A stretch of DNA of 14,452 nt, taken from contig CAZWBW010000073.1 in NCBI GenBank assembly GCA_964632355.1, positions 1 through 14,452 of the forward strand, in the 5' to 3' direction. The notes beneath the pieces are model-generated. The model ran no database searches. It worked only from the letters and a program-made list of their open reading frames with translations, and was not told the origin of the DNA. Source of the stretch: JALOAP01 sp964632355. Lineage in GTDB: Bacteria; Chloroflexota; Dehalococcoidia; Tepidiformales; Tepidiformaceae. Positions 6,637 through 13,228 of the stretch are shown piece after piece. Positions within the stretch are counted from its first letter, which is position 1. Every line of letters begins with the position of its first letter. The translations under genes and the position numbers were made by a program.

Positions 6637-7455
6637 CTAGGCCGGTGCATCCTCCGGGAGGTGCCCCTGGCCGCGGCGCCAGTACATCGGCCGGCCCGTG
6701 CCACCCCGCCGCAGCAGAATCACCTCCGCGATGATGCTCACCGCGATTTCCTCAGGCGTTTCGGCGCCGATATCGAGCCCGATGGGTGTGCGAACGCGGT
6801 CGAGCTCCCCGGGGTCGAAGCCTTCGTCGCGCAGGTGCTGGAGGACGGTGCTCGTCCGCCGCTTCGAACCGATCATCCCAAGGTAGGCGGCGCCCCGCCC
6901 GAGGCAGCACCGCAGCGACAGTTCGTCCTGCTTGTGGCCGCGGGTCACCAGCACCACGTGCGTGTTCGTGCCGATGGGATAGCGCTTCAGCGCCACTTCG
7001 AAGTCGTCGCAGATAACCTCGTGCGCGTCGGGGATGAGCTCCGGGTCGGCGTACTCCTCCCGGTCGTCGATGACCGCGACGTGGAATCCGAGGAAGTTGG
7101 CGAGCTTCGCCAGCGCCCGCCCGATGTGGCCCGCACCTACCACCAGGAACGTCGGCTTCGGTTCGACTACTTCGGTGTAGATACTCGTGGCGCCTTCGGT
7201 GAAGCGGTTGGTCAGGGCGCCATCCACCACATAGAGCGTCTCGGCGCCGTGCCGGCTGAACGCCGAGCGAGCGTACTCCGCCACGAGGGCATCGAGCGCC
7301 GGGTCGCCAAGCGTACCGAGCCGCTCGCCCGTGACTTCGACCAGCAGGCGGCTGCCGGGAACCAGCGACGCTGGCCCGGGTTCGAGCACCGAAGCGAGCA
7401 GGACCGGGTCGCCACCCTCCGCCGCCTGCACCAGCCGTTTGGTCAGTTCGAGCAT
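6637..7455 (-). CDS. XdhC/CoxI-family protein
   Basis: A 272-aa protein of the XdhC family. These proteins bind molybdenum cofactor and promote its sulfuration and insertion into xanthine dehydrogenase-type hydroxylases or CO dehydrogenases. The N-terminal XdhC_CoxI region (about 5-60) is divergent but keeps a PGSRLLVEVTGERLGTLG segment. The C-terminal Rossmann domain has LVVGAGHIGRALAKLANFLGF (glycine motif at 107-112), an acidic strand end (VIDDREEYAD) and a typical YLGMIGSKRR segment. The ATG at 7455 is preferred over an upstream TTG at 7476, which falls in a hairpin loop; no strong SD is seen for either. No molybdenum hydroxylase subunits, which usually neighbour xdhC or coxI, lie in the window, so the client enzyme is elsewhere. 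It follows the hydrolase gene on the same strand by 55 bases. Confidence 0.88.
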   Translation of the reverse strand: MLELTKRLVQAAEGGDPVLLASVLEPGPASLVPGSRLLVEVTGERLGTLGDPALDALVAEYARSAFSRHGAETLYVVDGALTNRFTEGATSIYTEVVEPKPTFLVVGAGHIGRALAKLANFLGFHVAVIDDREEYADPELIPDAHEVICDDFEVALKRYPIGTNTHVVLVTRGHKQDELSLRCCLGRGAAYLGMIGSKRRTSTVLQHLRDEGFDPGELDRVRTPIGLDIGAETPEEIAVSIIAEVILLRRGGTGRPMYWRRGQGHLPEDAPA

Positions 7456-7464
7456 AACGACAGT

Positions 7465-7500
7465 GTAGCCCGGCAACCGAACGAGTCGGCGCCGGGCTAC
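7465..7500 (-). terminator. Perfect inverted repeat between hydrolase and XdhC genes
   Basis: GTAGCCCGGC (7465-7474) and GCCGGGCTAC (7491-7500) form a perfect 10-bp stem with a 16-base loop. It lies 10 bases past the hydrolase stop and 9 bases before the XdhC ATG. There is no T-tract, so it may be a processing or attenuation hairpin rather than a full terminator. Confidence 0.5.
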
Positions 7501-7510
7501 TCCACCTTGA

Positions 7511-8446
7511 TCAGCGCAGGGCCTGCTTCAGCGCGCTTACCGCCTCCGCCACGCCCTTCGCACCATCGTCGAGCATGGCCGAAAGCTGCAGGAAGATGTG
7601 CGGCATGTCCTCGTAGATGCTGAGCTGCGTCGGCACACCGGCGGCCTTGAGCTTCTCCGCGAACTGCTTCGAATCGTCGAGCAGCGGGTCGAGGGTCCCG
7701 ACGATGAGGTGGGCCGGTGGCAGGCCAGCGAGGTCAGCCTTCAGCGGCGAAACGAGCGGATCATCCGGCGATGCACCGCCCGAGAGGTAGTGATCCCGGA
7801 ACCAGGTCATCGCGTCCTTTTCGAGGATGTAGCCCGTCCCGTTCGCCTCGTACGACGGCTTGTCGAACTCCATGTCGTACACGCCATAGAGCAACAGGAG
7901 GAGCTTCGCCTTCGGACCCGCCGAATCGCGCAGCGCGATCGCCGATGCGGCGGTCAGGTTCGCGCCTGCGGAGTCGCCGCCGATCGCGAAATTCGAACCA
8001 TCGGCGTTGAACTCGCCGGCGTTCGCAGTAACCCAGCGAACGGCCGCCACGCAGTCGTCGAGCGAGGCCGGGGCGGGATGCTCGGGAGCGAGCCGGTAAT
8101 CCACACTGACCACGACGACGCCGGCGCCCTCGGCGAGCTCGGCACAGAGCTTGCGGTGCGTGTTCGGGCTGCCGATAACCCAGCCGCCGCCATGGAAGTA
8201 CACCAGGAGCGGGAAGGGCCCGTCGCCACGCGGCGTGAACACCTTGACCGGGATGTCGCCCGCGGGACCCGGCACGGTGCGGTCGGTCACGGTGACCGAC
8301 TCGGGCATCGGCTGGTTAAACGCGTCGAACGACTGTTCCGCTCCTGCCCGCGCGACGTCGGCCGGCAACTCCCACATGGGAGGTGCGCCCGCCGCCTCGG
8401 CCTGGGCCTTCATCGCCTGGAGCAGCGCTTCCACCTGCTGGTTCAC
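7511..8446 (-). CDS. Alpha/beta hydrolase, hormone-sensitive-lipase (HSL) family esterase
   Basis: A 311-aa cytosolic carboxylesterase of the HSL family. The oxyanion-hole signature HGGGW is at 85-89, the nucleophile elbow GDSAG has S159, and the other triad members are D253 (GTLDPLLDD) and H283 (DMPHIF). DYRLAPEHPAPA (116-127) is also a family hallmark. There is no signal peptide. The GTG start at 8446 is well supported by GGAGG six bases upstream. The family hydrolyses short-chain acyl esters; the natural substrate is not visible. A hairpin and an XdhC gene follow on the same strand. Nothing else nearby suggests a pathway. Confidence 0.93.
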   Translation of the reverse strand: MNQQVEALLQAMKAQAEAAGAPPMWELPADVARAGAEQSFDAFNQPMPESVTVTDRTVPGPAGDIPVKVFTPRGDGPFPLLVYFHGGGWVIGSPNTHRKLCAELAEGAGVVVVSVDYRLAPEHPAPASLDDCVAAVRWVTANAGEFNADGSNFAIGGDSAGANLTAASAIALRDSAGPKAKLLLLLYGVYDMEFDKPSYEANGTGYILEKDAMTWFRDHYLSGGASPDDPLVSPLKADLAGLPPAHLIVGTLDPLLDDSKQFAEKLKAAGVPTQLSIYEDMPHIFLQLSAMLDDGAKGVAEAVSALKQALR

Positions 8447-8598
8447 TCAAGACCTCCGCATCACGGTAGTGAGGCCGGAGTCTACAGGTGTTTTGCGTAT
8501 AGCGGTTAGTTGTGCGGGAGGGAAAGTGCGCGGGCGTTCCCACTTCCCAGATCCGACGGCGAGGCCACCGCTTCGGGTCACGCGGGGGTATCCGCTCA

Positions 8599-8640
8599 GA
8601 GCCGACAGCCACAGGCCGACCGCCGATAGCCAACAGCCGT
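8599..8640. repeat. Heptanucleotide tandem repeat, about six units
   Basis: Consecutive 7-mers read GAGCCGA, CAGCCAC, AGGCCGA, CCGCCGA, TAGCCAA, CAGCCGT, a degenerate array with consensus near CAGCCGA. It lies just past the 3' end of the HxlR gene in a 208-bp intergenic stretch (8447-8654) that otherwise shows no gene. Two similar arrays with a related unit occur at 11545-11579 and 11629-11656. Confidence 0.75.
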
Positions 8641-8654
8641 AAGGACCGGCCCCG

Positions 8655-8999
8655 TCAGGCGCCTTGCGGCGTGCCCCACTTGTGGGTCCATTCGTCCAGG
8701 GCCTGGACGATGGCCTTCAGTTCGCGGCCTTTTTCCGTCAGCTCATATTCGATTCGCACGGGGGTTTCGGGGTACACGGTGCGCTTCACGATGCCCGACG
8801 CCTCGAGTTCGCGCAGGCGCTCGCTCAGGAGGCGGTCAGAAAGCCCCGGGATGTTCGCCAGGATCTCGCTGAACCGCACAGAGCCCGCGAGCATCGAGCG
8901 AATGATCGCGCCTGTCCAGCGGCGTCCGATGAGTTCGACCGTCTGCTGGAACATCGGGCAGTAACCCGAAACCTCCGCTGTCATGGGCTGCTCTTGCAT
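8655..8999 (-). CDS. HxlR-family winged-helix transcriptional regulator
   Basis: A 114-aa MarR-like winged-helix DNA-binding protein. The family pattern is complete: CPMFQQTVELIGRRW with the conserved N-terminal cysteine C14, then RFSEILANIPGLSDRLLSERLRELEASGIVKR (recognition helix and turn), then the wing (YPETPVRIEYELTEKG). In characterised members such as YodB and HypR the equivalent Cys senses electrophile or oxidant stress; that role is inference here. The start may be the ATG at 8999 or a second ATG at 8984; neither has a strong SD. It is divergent from a YceI gene, with a palindrome in the shared promoter, so YceI and itself are the likely targets. Confidence 0.93.
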   Translation of the reverse strand: MQEQPMTAEVSGYCPMFQQTVELIGRRWTGAIIRSMLAGSVRFSEILANIPGLSDRLLSERLRELEASGIVKRTVYPETPVRIEYELTEKGRELKAIVQALDEWTHKWGTPQGA

Positions 9000-9038
9000 T
9001 TCAAATCCATCCTACCACACCAGGGGCAAGTCTCGTAC

Positions 9039-9068
9039 TTGACGTGGCTCACTTACTGTGCGTAAGCT
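9039..9068 (+). promoter_or_regulatory. YceI promoter with overlapping palindromic operator
   Basis: TTGACG (9039-9044) and TAAGCT (9063-9068), 18 bases apart, make a good promoter 52 bases before the YceI start. CTTAC-TGTGC-GTAAG (9052-9066) is a perfect inverted repeat over the spacer and -10 box. Its position between an HxlR regulator and its divergent neighbour suggests the HxlR binding site. Confidence 0.65.
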
Positions 9069-9120
9069 TAGAGCAAGAGGTAGCTCCCCAACCTTTTATT
9101 ACCAAAGGAGATTCTGGTCA

Positions 9121-9648
9121 ATGACAGCCTGGAAGTTTGACCCCGCACACACCAGCATCGAGTTCACGGCGCGCCACATGATGGTCGCCAAGGTCCGCGG
9201 CACCTTCACCAACTACACGCTCTCGGCCGACATCGACGAAGCGAACCTCGCGAACTCGAAGGGCCGCATCGAAATCGAAGCCGCGAGCGTCGAGACCGGC
9301 CAGCCCGACCGCGACAACCACCTCCGGAGCGCCGACTTCTTCGATGCCGAGAACCATCCGAAGATCGTCTTCGAAACGAAGAGCATCGAACACAAGGGCG
9401 ACAACGAGTACCGGCTCGTCGGGGACCTGACCATCCGCGGCGTCACCCACGAGGTAGTGTTCGAAGGCGAAGCGCACGGTCCGTTCGACGACCCGTTTGG
9501 TGGCCGCCGCATCGGCCTCAGTGCCGAGGCGAAGGTGAACCGCAAGGACTGGGGCCTCACCTGGAACATGCCGTTCGGCGCCGACAGCCTGACCGTTAGC
9601 GACAAGGTCACGCTCAGCATCGACGCCGAGCTCGTCCCGGCCGAATAA
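9121..9648 (+). CDS. YceI-family protein
   Basis: A 175-aa YceI-fold (lipocalin-like beta-barrel) protein; characterised members bind isoprenoid-type lipids in a hydrophobic pocket. Family hallmarks are the opening WKFDPAHTSIEFTARHMMVAKVRGTF, the segment DNHLRSADFFDAENHPKIVFE, and LTIRGVTHEVVFEGEAHGP near the middle. No signal peptide is present, so this one is cytosolic, unlike E. coli YceI. The ATG at 9121 is chosen because AAAGGAG (9104-9110) precedes it by 10 bases and the protein then begins at the fold; the frame is open 21 codons further upstream, but that part overlaps the promoter. It is likely controlled by the divergent HxlR regulator, and a strong terminator follows. Confidence 0.95.
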   Translation: MTAWKFDPAHTSIEFTARHMMVAKVRGTFTNYTLSADIDEANLANSKGRIEIEAASVETGQPDRDNHLRSADFFDAENHPKIVFETKSIEHKGDNEYRLVGDLTIRGVTHEVVFEGEAHGPFDDPFGGRRIGLSAEAKVNRKDWGLTWNMPFGADSLTVSDKVTLSIDAELVPAE

Positions 9649-9674
9649 GCGGCCCAGGCTTCACGCAGCTGCGA

Positions 9675-9701
9675 AGCGCCCCTCCTTCGAGGGGCGCTTT
9701 T
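9675..9701 (+). terminator. Rho-independent terminator after YceI
   Basis: AGCGCCCCTC (9675-9684) and GAGGGGCGCT (9689-9698) form a perfect 10-bp stem with a CTTC loop, followed by TTTTCGTGTTGT. It starts 26 bases past the YceI stop. This is the best terminator in the window. Confidence 0.9.
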
Positions 9702-9786
9702 CGTGTTGTCTGGAGGGCTTGCCACCGGGCGTAGGATGTCGGAAACGCGCGCGGCCGGGGCGGCGTCCCGCGCAGGAGGAATCCTC

Positions 9787-10149
9787 ATGCCCAACCCCGT
9801 AGTCCACTTCGAAATCAACGGACGCGACGCGGCAAAGCTGCGCGAGTTCTACGGCGGGCTCTTCGGCTGGCAGATGCAGGTAATGCCGGAACTGCGCTAC
9901 ACCACCGTCATGCCCGGCGGTCCCGGCATCGACGGGGGCATCGGCGAAGTTGAAGACCCGGAACAGTCCTACGTCACCATCTATGTCGAGGTCGACGATC
10001 CGCAGAAGTACCTCGACGAGGCAGTCGCCCGGGGCGGGAAGGTCGTCGAACCCGTGATGGAGATCCCGGGCGTTGTCACGCTCGCCGTGTTCGCCGACCC
10101 GGAGGGCCACCGGGTGGGGCTGGTGAAGGCAGGGCAGCCACCGGCGTAG
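9787..10149 (+). CDS. VOC (glyoxalase/bleomycin-resistance) family protein
   Basis: A 120-aa single vicinal-oxygen-chelate module. It opens with VVHFEINGRDAAKLREFYGGLFGW, the classic first beta-alpha-beta unit, and ends with FADPEGHRVGLVKA, the typical last strand. YVEVDDP in the middle starts the second half. VOC proteins usually dimerise to form metal-dependent lyases, dioxygenases or drug-binding proteins; none of these can be chosen from the sequence. The ATG at 9787 has SD AGGAGG about seven bases upstream; the frame is open upstream to 9703, but that part overlaps the region after the terminator. The stop codon abuts the panC stop on the other strand with no bases between, and no terminator is visible there. 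Confidence 0.88.
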   Translation: MPNPVVHFEINGRDAAKLREFYGGLFGWQMQVMPELRYTTVMPGGPGIDGGIGEVEDPEQSYVTIYVEVDDPQKYLDEAVARGGKVVEPVMEIPGVVTLAVFADPEGHRVGLVKAGQPPA

Positions 10150-10986
10150 TTAGCCGAGTTCGATATTGTCGAGCAGCCGCGTCGAACCGAACCGGACGAC
10201 GATGGAGAGCAGTGCCGGCCGTTCGACGCGCTCCTCGATCTCCTCGAGCGTGACGTCGTCGGCGAGCGAGACGTAGTCGATTTCGGCGAGCGGCTCGGCG
10301 GCGATGGTGCTGCGAACCAGCTCCCGGAGCGCCTCCGGGTTGCGTTCGCCGGCGTCGTACGCCTCCTTCGCCTTCGACAACGCCCGGTAAAGCACCGTCG
10401 CGGCAGCGCGCTGTTCGGGCGACAGGTAGACGTTGCGGCTGCTCATCGCGAGGCCGTCGGGTTCGCGGACGATGTCGCACGGCACGATCTCGATCGGCAG
10501 GTCGAGGTCCCGGACCATCGCCTGCAGCACGCGAAGTTGCTGGGCGTCCTTGCGCCCGAAATACGCGCGGGTCGGCTGCGTGGCGTTGAACAGCTTCAGC
10601 ACCACGGTGGCGACGCCGCGGAAATGCCCGGGCCGCCGCTCACCTTCGAGCCGCTGGCTCACCCGCTCGACCGTCACGTAGGTCTGGTAACCGGGCGGGT
10701 ACATGGTCGCGGGCGACGGCAGGTAGACCGCATCGACGCCAGCCTCGCGAAGCAGTGCGAGGTCGCGCTCTTCGTCGCGGGGGTAGCGCTCGAAGTCCTC
10801 GTTCGGTCCGAACTGCGTCGGGTTCACGAAGATGCTGACGGCGACGAGTTCGTTCTCCTCGCGAGCGCGGCGAACGAGCGCGAGGTGGCCGTCGTGCAGG
10901 TACCCCATCGTGGGTACGAAGCCGAGCGCACCGGGGTGTTCCCGGCGCCATTCCTGCATCCCGGCGGGCGTGGTGAGGATGTCCAC
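10150..10986 (-). CDS. panC: Pantoate--beta-alanine ligase
   Basis: A 278-aa cytosolic enzyme that joins pantoate and beta-alanine using ATP, via a pantoyl-adenylate, to make pantothenate. Recognised motifs are the HIGH-like PTMGYLHDGHL (H31, H34), FVNPTQFGPNEDF, YFGRKDAQQL, and the KMSKS-like loop REPDGLAMSSRN. Length matches the family (about 280). The GTG start at 10986 shares its G with the TAG stop of the upstream Uma2 gene (TAGTG), so translation is probably coupled; no independent SD is seen. Its product feeds coenzyme A synthesis together with panB and panD further upstream on the same strand. Confidence 0.97.
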   Translation of the reverse strand: MDILTTPAGMQEWRREHPGALGFVPTMGYLHDGHLALVRRAREENELVAVSIFVNPTQFGPNEDFERYPRDEERDLALLREAGVDAVYLPSPATMYPPGYQTYVTVERVSQRLEGERRPGHFRGVATVVLKLFNATQPTRAYFGRKDAQQLRVLQAMVRDLDLPIEIVPCDIVREPDGLAMSSRNVYLSPEQRAAATVLYRALSKAKEAYDAGERNPEALRELVRSTIAAEPLAEIDYVSLADDVTLEEIEERVERPALLSIVVRFGSTRLLDNIELG

Positions 10987-11528
10987 TACTGATCGAGCAC
11001 CGCGAAGAGGTCGTGCAGTTTGAGCCGGAACCCGGGAAGCAGCGCCGATTCGAGCGCGTCGTCCGCGCCGAGGCGTTCACCGTCGCGGTCGCCCTCGAAC
11101 ACCTCGACGGTACGGCTCTCGGGGTCGATCAGCCAGCAAGCGTCGACGCCGTAGCGCCGGTAGTACCGGCACTTCTCCCGCTGTTCGGCCATCGGCTCTT
11201 CGGGCGAGCGAACCTCGACGGCGAGCGTGGGTGGGAGCTGGTCGCGCCCTTCCTGGACGGGCCGATCCGGCCGCCAGTACGCGTAATCGGGCAGGCGGTA
11301 TTCCGGGCCCCGCTCAGTATCGAACCGAACCCGGATTTCGGGGCCTCCGCGCCCACCGAGCGCCTTTCGAACCGGAATGATGGCCTCCGCTATCGCCTGC
11401 ACCAGCTCACCATGCTCGAGGTTGGGCATTGCTTTGGGCACGACCTCCCCATAGACGTACTCGCGGTACGGCTTCTCCTCGGGGAGGGCGAGGTACTGCT
11501 CCACCGTCATCCGGAGACCGACAGCCAT
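10986..11528 (-). CDS. Uma2-family (DUF820) putative nuclease-fold protein
   Basis: A 180-aa protein of the Uma2 family, which has a PD-(D/E)XK restriction-endonuclease-like core. Visible elements are the opening MTVEQYLALPEEKPYREYVYGEVV, PDYAYW with D81, LAVEVRSPE with E105, K119 in EKCRYYRRYGV, and the closing strand ACWLIDPESRTVEVF. The active-site pattern looks intact except that the ExK position after E105 is Arg. Uma2 genes are often multicopy in Chloroflexota and cyanobacteria; their role is not established. The start is the ATG at 11528, since upstream codons cover a repeat and hairpin region; no strong SD is seen. The gene lies between panB and panC and overlaps panC by one base, which is unusual company for this family. 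Confidence 0.9.
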   Translation of the reverse strand: MAVGLRMTVEQYLALPEEKPYREYVYGEVVPKAMPNLEHGELVQAIAEAIIPVRKALGGRGGPEIRVRFDTERGPEYRLPDYAYWRPDRPVQEGRDQLPPTLAVEVRSPEEPMAEQREKCRYYRRYGVDACWLIDPESRTVEVFEGDRDGERLGADDALESALLPGFRLKLHDLFAVLDQ

Positions 11529-11544
11529 GCCCACAGGATACAGG

Positions 11545-11579
11545 AAGTGCACCGTGCTCAGTGCCCGGTGCTCAGTAAC
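11545..11579 (+). repeat. Heptanucleotide tandem repeat, five units
   Basis: Consecutive 7-mers are AAGTGCA, CCGTGCT, CAGTGCC, CGGTGCT, CAGTAAC, with consensus near CAGTGCT. The array directly precedes a GC hairpin. It is mirrored in inverted orientation by the array at 11629-11656. Confidence 0.7.
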
Positions 11580-11605
11580 GCGCCCTCCCGTTTCAGGAGG
11601 GCGCG
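11579..11605 (-). terminator. GC hairpin after panB
   Basis: CGCGCCCTCC (11579-11588) and GGAGGGCGCG (11596-11605) form a perfect 10-bp stem with a 7-base loop. It lies 56 bases past the panB stop and 51 bases before the Uma2 start on the same strand. Only two Ts follow, so termination may be partial. It sits at the centre of two inverted heptad-repeat arrays. Confidence 0.55.
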
Positions 11606-11628
11606 CACCAATGAAACCATGTGGTCTA

Positions 11629-11656
11629 GGCACTTAGCACTAAGAACTAAGCACTT
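11629..11656 (-). repeat. Heptanucleotide tandem repeat, four units, inverted
   Basis: On the minus strand the 7-mers are AAGTGCT, TAGTTCT, TAGTGCT, AAGTGCC. The edge GCACTTCC (11651-11658) is the exact reverse complement of GGAAGTGC at 11543-11550, so the two arrays bracket the central hairpin as an inverted pair about 116 bp across. Confidence 0.7.
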
Positions 11657-11660
11657 CCCC

Positions 11661-12500
11661 CTACGCCCCGGAAAGTTCCGCGACCGTGGCGTCGTCCATG
11701 TCGAAGCTGTGTTCGGCGGTGGGGAACTGCCGCCCTTCGACCTCGGCCTTGTACTCGCGCACGGCTTCGCGAATGATGCCGCCGAGGTTCGCGTACACCT
11801 TCGCGTGGCGCAGCACCCGGCGGTCGTCGTAGATGCCGAGCAGGTCGTGGAACACCTGCACCTGCCCATCGCAGTCCGGGCCCGCGCCGATGCCGATCGT
11901 CGGGATCGAAATGCGCTCGGTGACCATCTTCGCGAGCGGCGCCGGGATGGTTTCGAGCACGATAGCGAAGGCGCCGGCTTCTTCGAGCGCGCGGGCATCG
12001 TTCAGCAGCTTCGCGGCAGCCGCGGGCGTCTTGCCCTGCACTTTGTGGCCGCCGAACTGGTTCACCGACTGCGGTGTGAGGCCCAGGTGGCCCATCACGG
12101 GGATGCCGCATTCCACCATGCGCCGGACGAGGGGCGCCATGTGGCTCCCGCCTTCGAGCTTCACCGCGGTCGCGCCGGCTTCCTGGAGCAGCCGCCCGGC
12201 GTTCTTCATCGCCTCGTCGGGGCTGGCCTGGTAGCTCATGAACGGCAGGTCGGCGACAACGATCGCCTTCTCCGTGGCACGAACCACCGCCCGGGTGTGG
12301 TACACGACATCGTCCATCGTCACCGGGACCGTCGAGTCGTACCCGAGCACCACGCTGCCGAGGGAGTCACCGACGAGGATGATGGGAATGCCGGCCTGCT
12401 CGACGAGGCGAGCCGACGGATAGTCGTAGGCGGTGATCATCGCGAAGCGCTGACCCTTCGCCTTCCATTCGCGCAGCTTGTGGATTGATAGCCGTGCCAT
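11661..12500 (-). CDS. panB: 3-methyl-2-oxobutanoate hydroxymethyltransferase
   Basis: A 279-aa cytosolic (beta/alpha)8 enzyme that transfers a hydroxymethyl group from 5,10-methylene-tetrahydrofolate to alpha-ketoisovalerate, giving ketopantoate, the committed step to pantothenate. Magnesium-site residues are in place: D45 (VGDSLGSVVLG), D84 (VADLPF) and E116 (KLEGG). The catalytic glutamate is E183 (LETIP). Other signatures are MGHLGLTPQSVNQFGG and IGIGAGPDCDGQVQVFHDLLG. The ATG at 12500 has SD AAGGAGG seven bases upstream, overlapping the panD stop codon, so panD and panB are one transcriptional unit with coupled translation. Confidence 0.98.
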   Translation of the reverse strand: MARLSIHKLREWKAKGQRFAMITAYDYPSARLVEQAGIPIILVGDSLGSVVLGYDSTVPVTMDDVVYHTRAVVRATEKAIVVADLPFMSYQASPDEAMKNAGRLLQEAGATAVKLEGGSHMAPLVRRMVECGIPVMGHLGLTPQSVNQFGGHKVQGKTPAAAAKLLNDARALEEAGAFAIVLETIPAPLAKMVTERISIPTIGIGAGPDCDGQVQVFHDLLGIYDDRRVLRHAKVYANLGGIIREAVREYKAEVEGRQFPTAEHSFDMDDATVAELSGA

Positions 12501-12512
12501 CGGAATACCTCC

Positions 12513-12914
12513 TTAGGCGACGCCGACAGCCTCGCGCGGGTTGGGCGAGAGACCGTCGCCGCGGGAAATGCGGACGATGCGGTTGTGTTCGTCAACGAAG
12601 ACTTCGCGGGGGGCCAGGTTGCGCGCTTCTTCGTCGGTAAGCTGCTGGTAGGCGACGATAATCACCAGGTCGCCTTTGTGAACCAGGTGGGCGGCCGCGC
12701 CATTGATACAAATCTCGCCGCTGCCGGGTTCACCTTTGAGCGTGTAGGTTTCGAGCCGGGCGCCGTTGGTCACGTCGAGCACGTGCACCAGTTCGTACGG
12801 CAGAATCCCGGCAGCCTCCATCAGCACGGGGTCGATGGTGATCGAGCCGACGTAATGGAGGTTCGCTTCGGTGACGGTGGCGCGGTGGATCTTCCCCGTC
12901 ATCATTGTGCGCAC
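12513..12914 (-). CDS. panD: Aspartate 1-decarboxylase
   Basis: A 133-aa proenzyme that decarboxylates L-aspartate to beta-alanine, the PanC substrate. It self-cleaves between G23 and S24 (HYVGSITID) to form the pyruvoyl group. GKIHRATVTEANLHYVGS and TNGARLETY are family signatures, and length is close to the usual 126-140. I choose the GTG at 12914 because the protein then begins MRTMMTGK, matching the E. coli MIRTMLQGK opening, and GGGAAGGGGG lies nine bases upstream. The ATG three codons earlier (12923) touches that purine run directly and is too close for an SD. A hairpin followed by TTTC lies just upstream in the leader. panB begins 12 bases after the stop. Confidence 0.97.
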   Translation of the reverse strand: MRTMMTGKIHRATVTEANLHYVGSITIDPVLMEAAGILPYELVHVLDVTNGARLETYTLKGEPGSGEICINGAAAHLVHKGDLVIIVAYQQLTDEEARNLAPREVFVDEHNRIVRISRGDGLSPNPREAVGVA

Positions 12915-12943
12915 GCTGTGCATCCCCCTTCCCTGCTACGAAA

Positions 12944-12971
12944 CGAGCCCGCAGCACACACTGCGGGCTCG
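12944..12971 (-). terminator. Perfect hairpin just upstream of panD
   Basis: CGAGCCCGCAG (12944-12954) and CTGCGGGCTCG (12961-12971) form a perfect 11-bp stem with a six-base loop. On the minus strand it is followed by TTTCGTAG and then the panD SD 20 bases on. It could end transcripts from the release-factor-like gene (stop 258 bases upstream) or act as an attenuator in the panD leader. Confidence 0.65.
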
Positions 12972-13116
12972 ACAACTTCGAACAAGACGGGGGCGCCAAT
13001 ACGCCGCGAATCGTGCTCTCCGTACCGGCCACGCAGGGTCCAGGCGGAACGTTTCGACAGGGCAATTGTTTCAGTACCAGGCTCGCCGTCCCCCGGGGGG
13101 GATCGACGGCACCCAG

Positions 13117-13145
13117 ATCGTTCACGAGGCGATAAGCATTGTCAA
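13117..13145 (-). promoter_or_regulatory. Candidate panD promoter
   Basis: On the minus strand a consensus TTGACA (13145-13140) is followed after 17 bases by AACGAT (13122-13117), in a locally A/T-richer stretch (about 13130-13195). Transcription from here would give a leader of about 195 bases before panD containing the hairpin at 12944-12971. The remainder of the 12924-13228 interval shows no convincing gene. Confidence 0.5.
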
Positions 13146-13228
13146 TAGCCTCTTTGTTGCTAACGGGAAGGGATTTTTCACGCTCTCTTACGCCCGACGC
13201 GACAGTCCGTGACGCGAACGGCGCTCCG

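Noticed and set aside
8599..8640. CRISPR-like array
   Set aside because: Units are only 7 bases and contiguous, with no spacers; no cas genes are present.
11013..12488. 491-codon open frame on the + strand opposite Uma2 and panB
   Set aside because: It is antisense to two well-recognised genes, and its His/Arg/Asp-rich translation is typical of the shadow frame in GC-rich DNA.
12730..13125. Minus-strand open frame covering the panD leader
   Set aside because: It overlaps panD in another frame, uses a GTG without an SD, has atypical codon use and runs through the leader hairpin; more likely untranslated.
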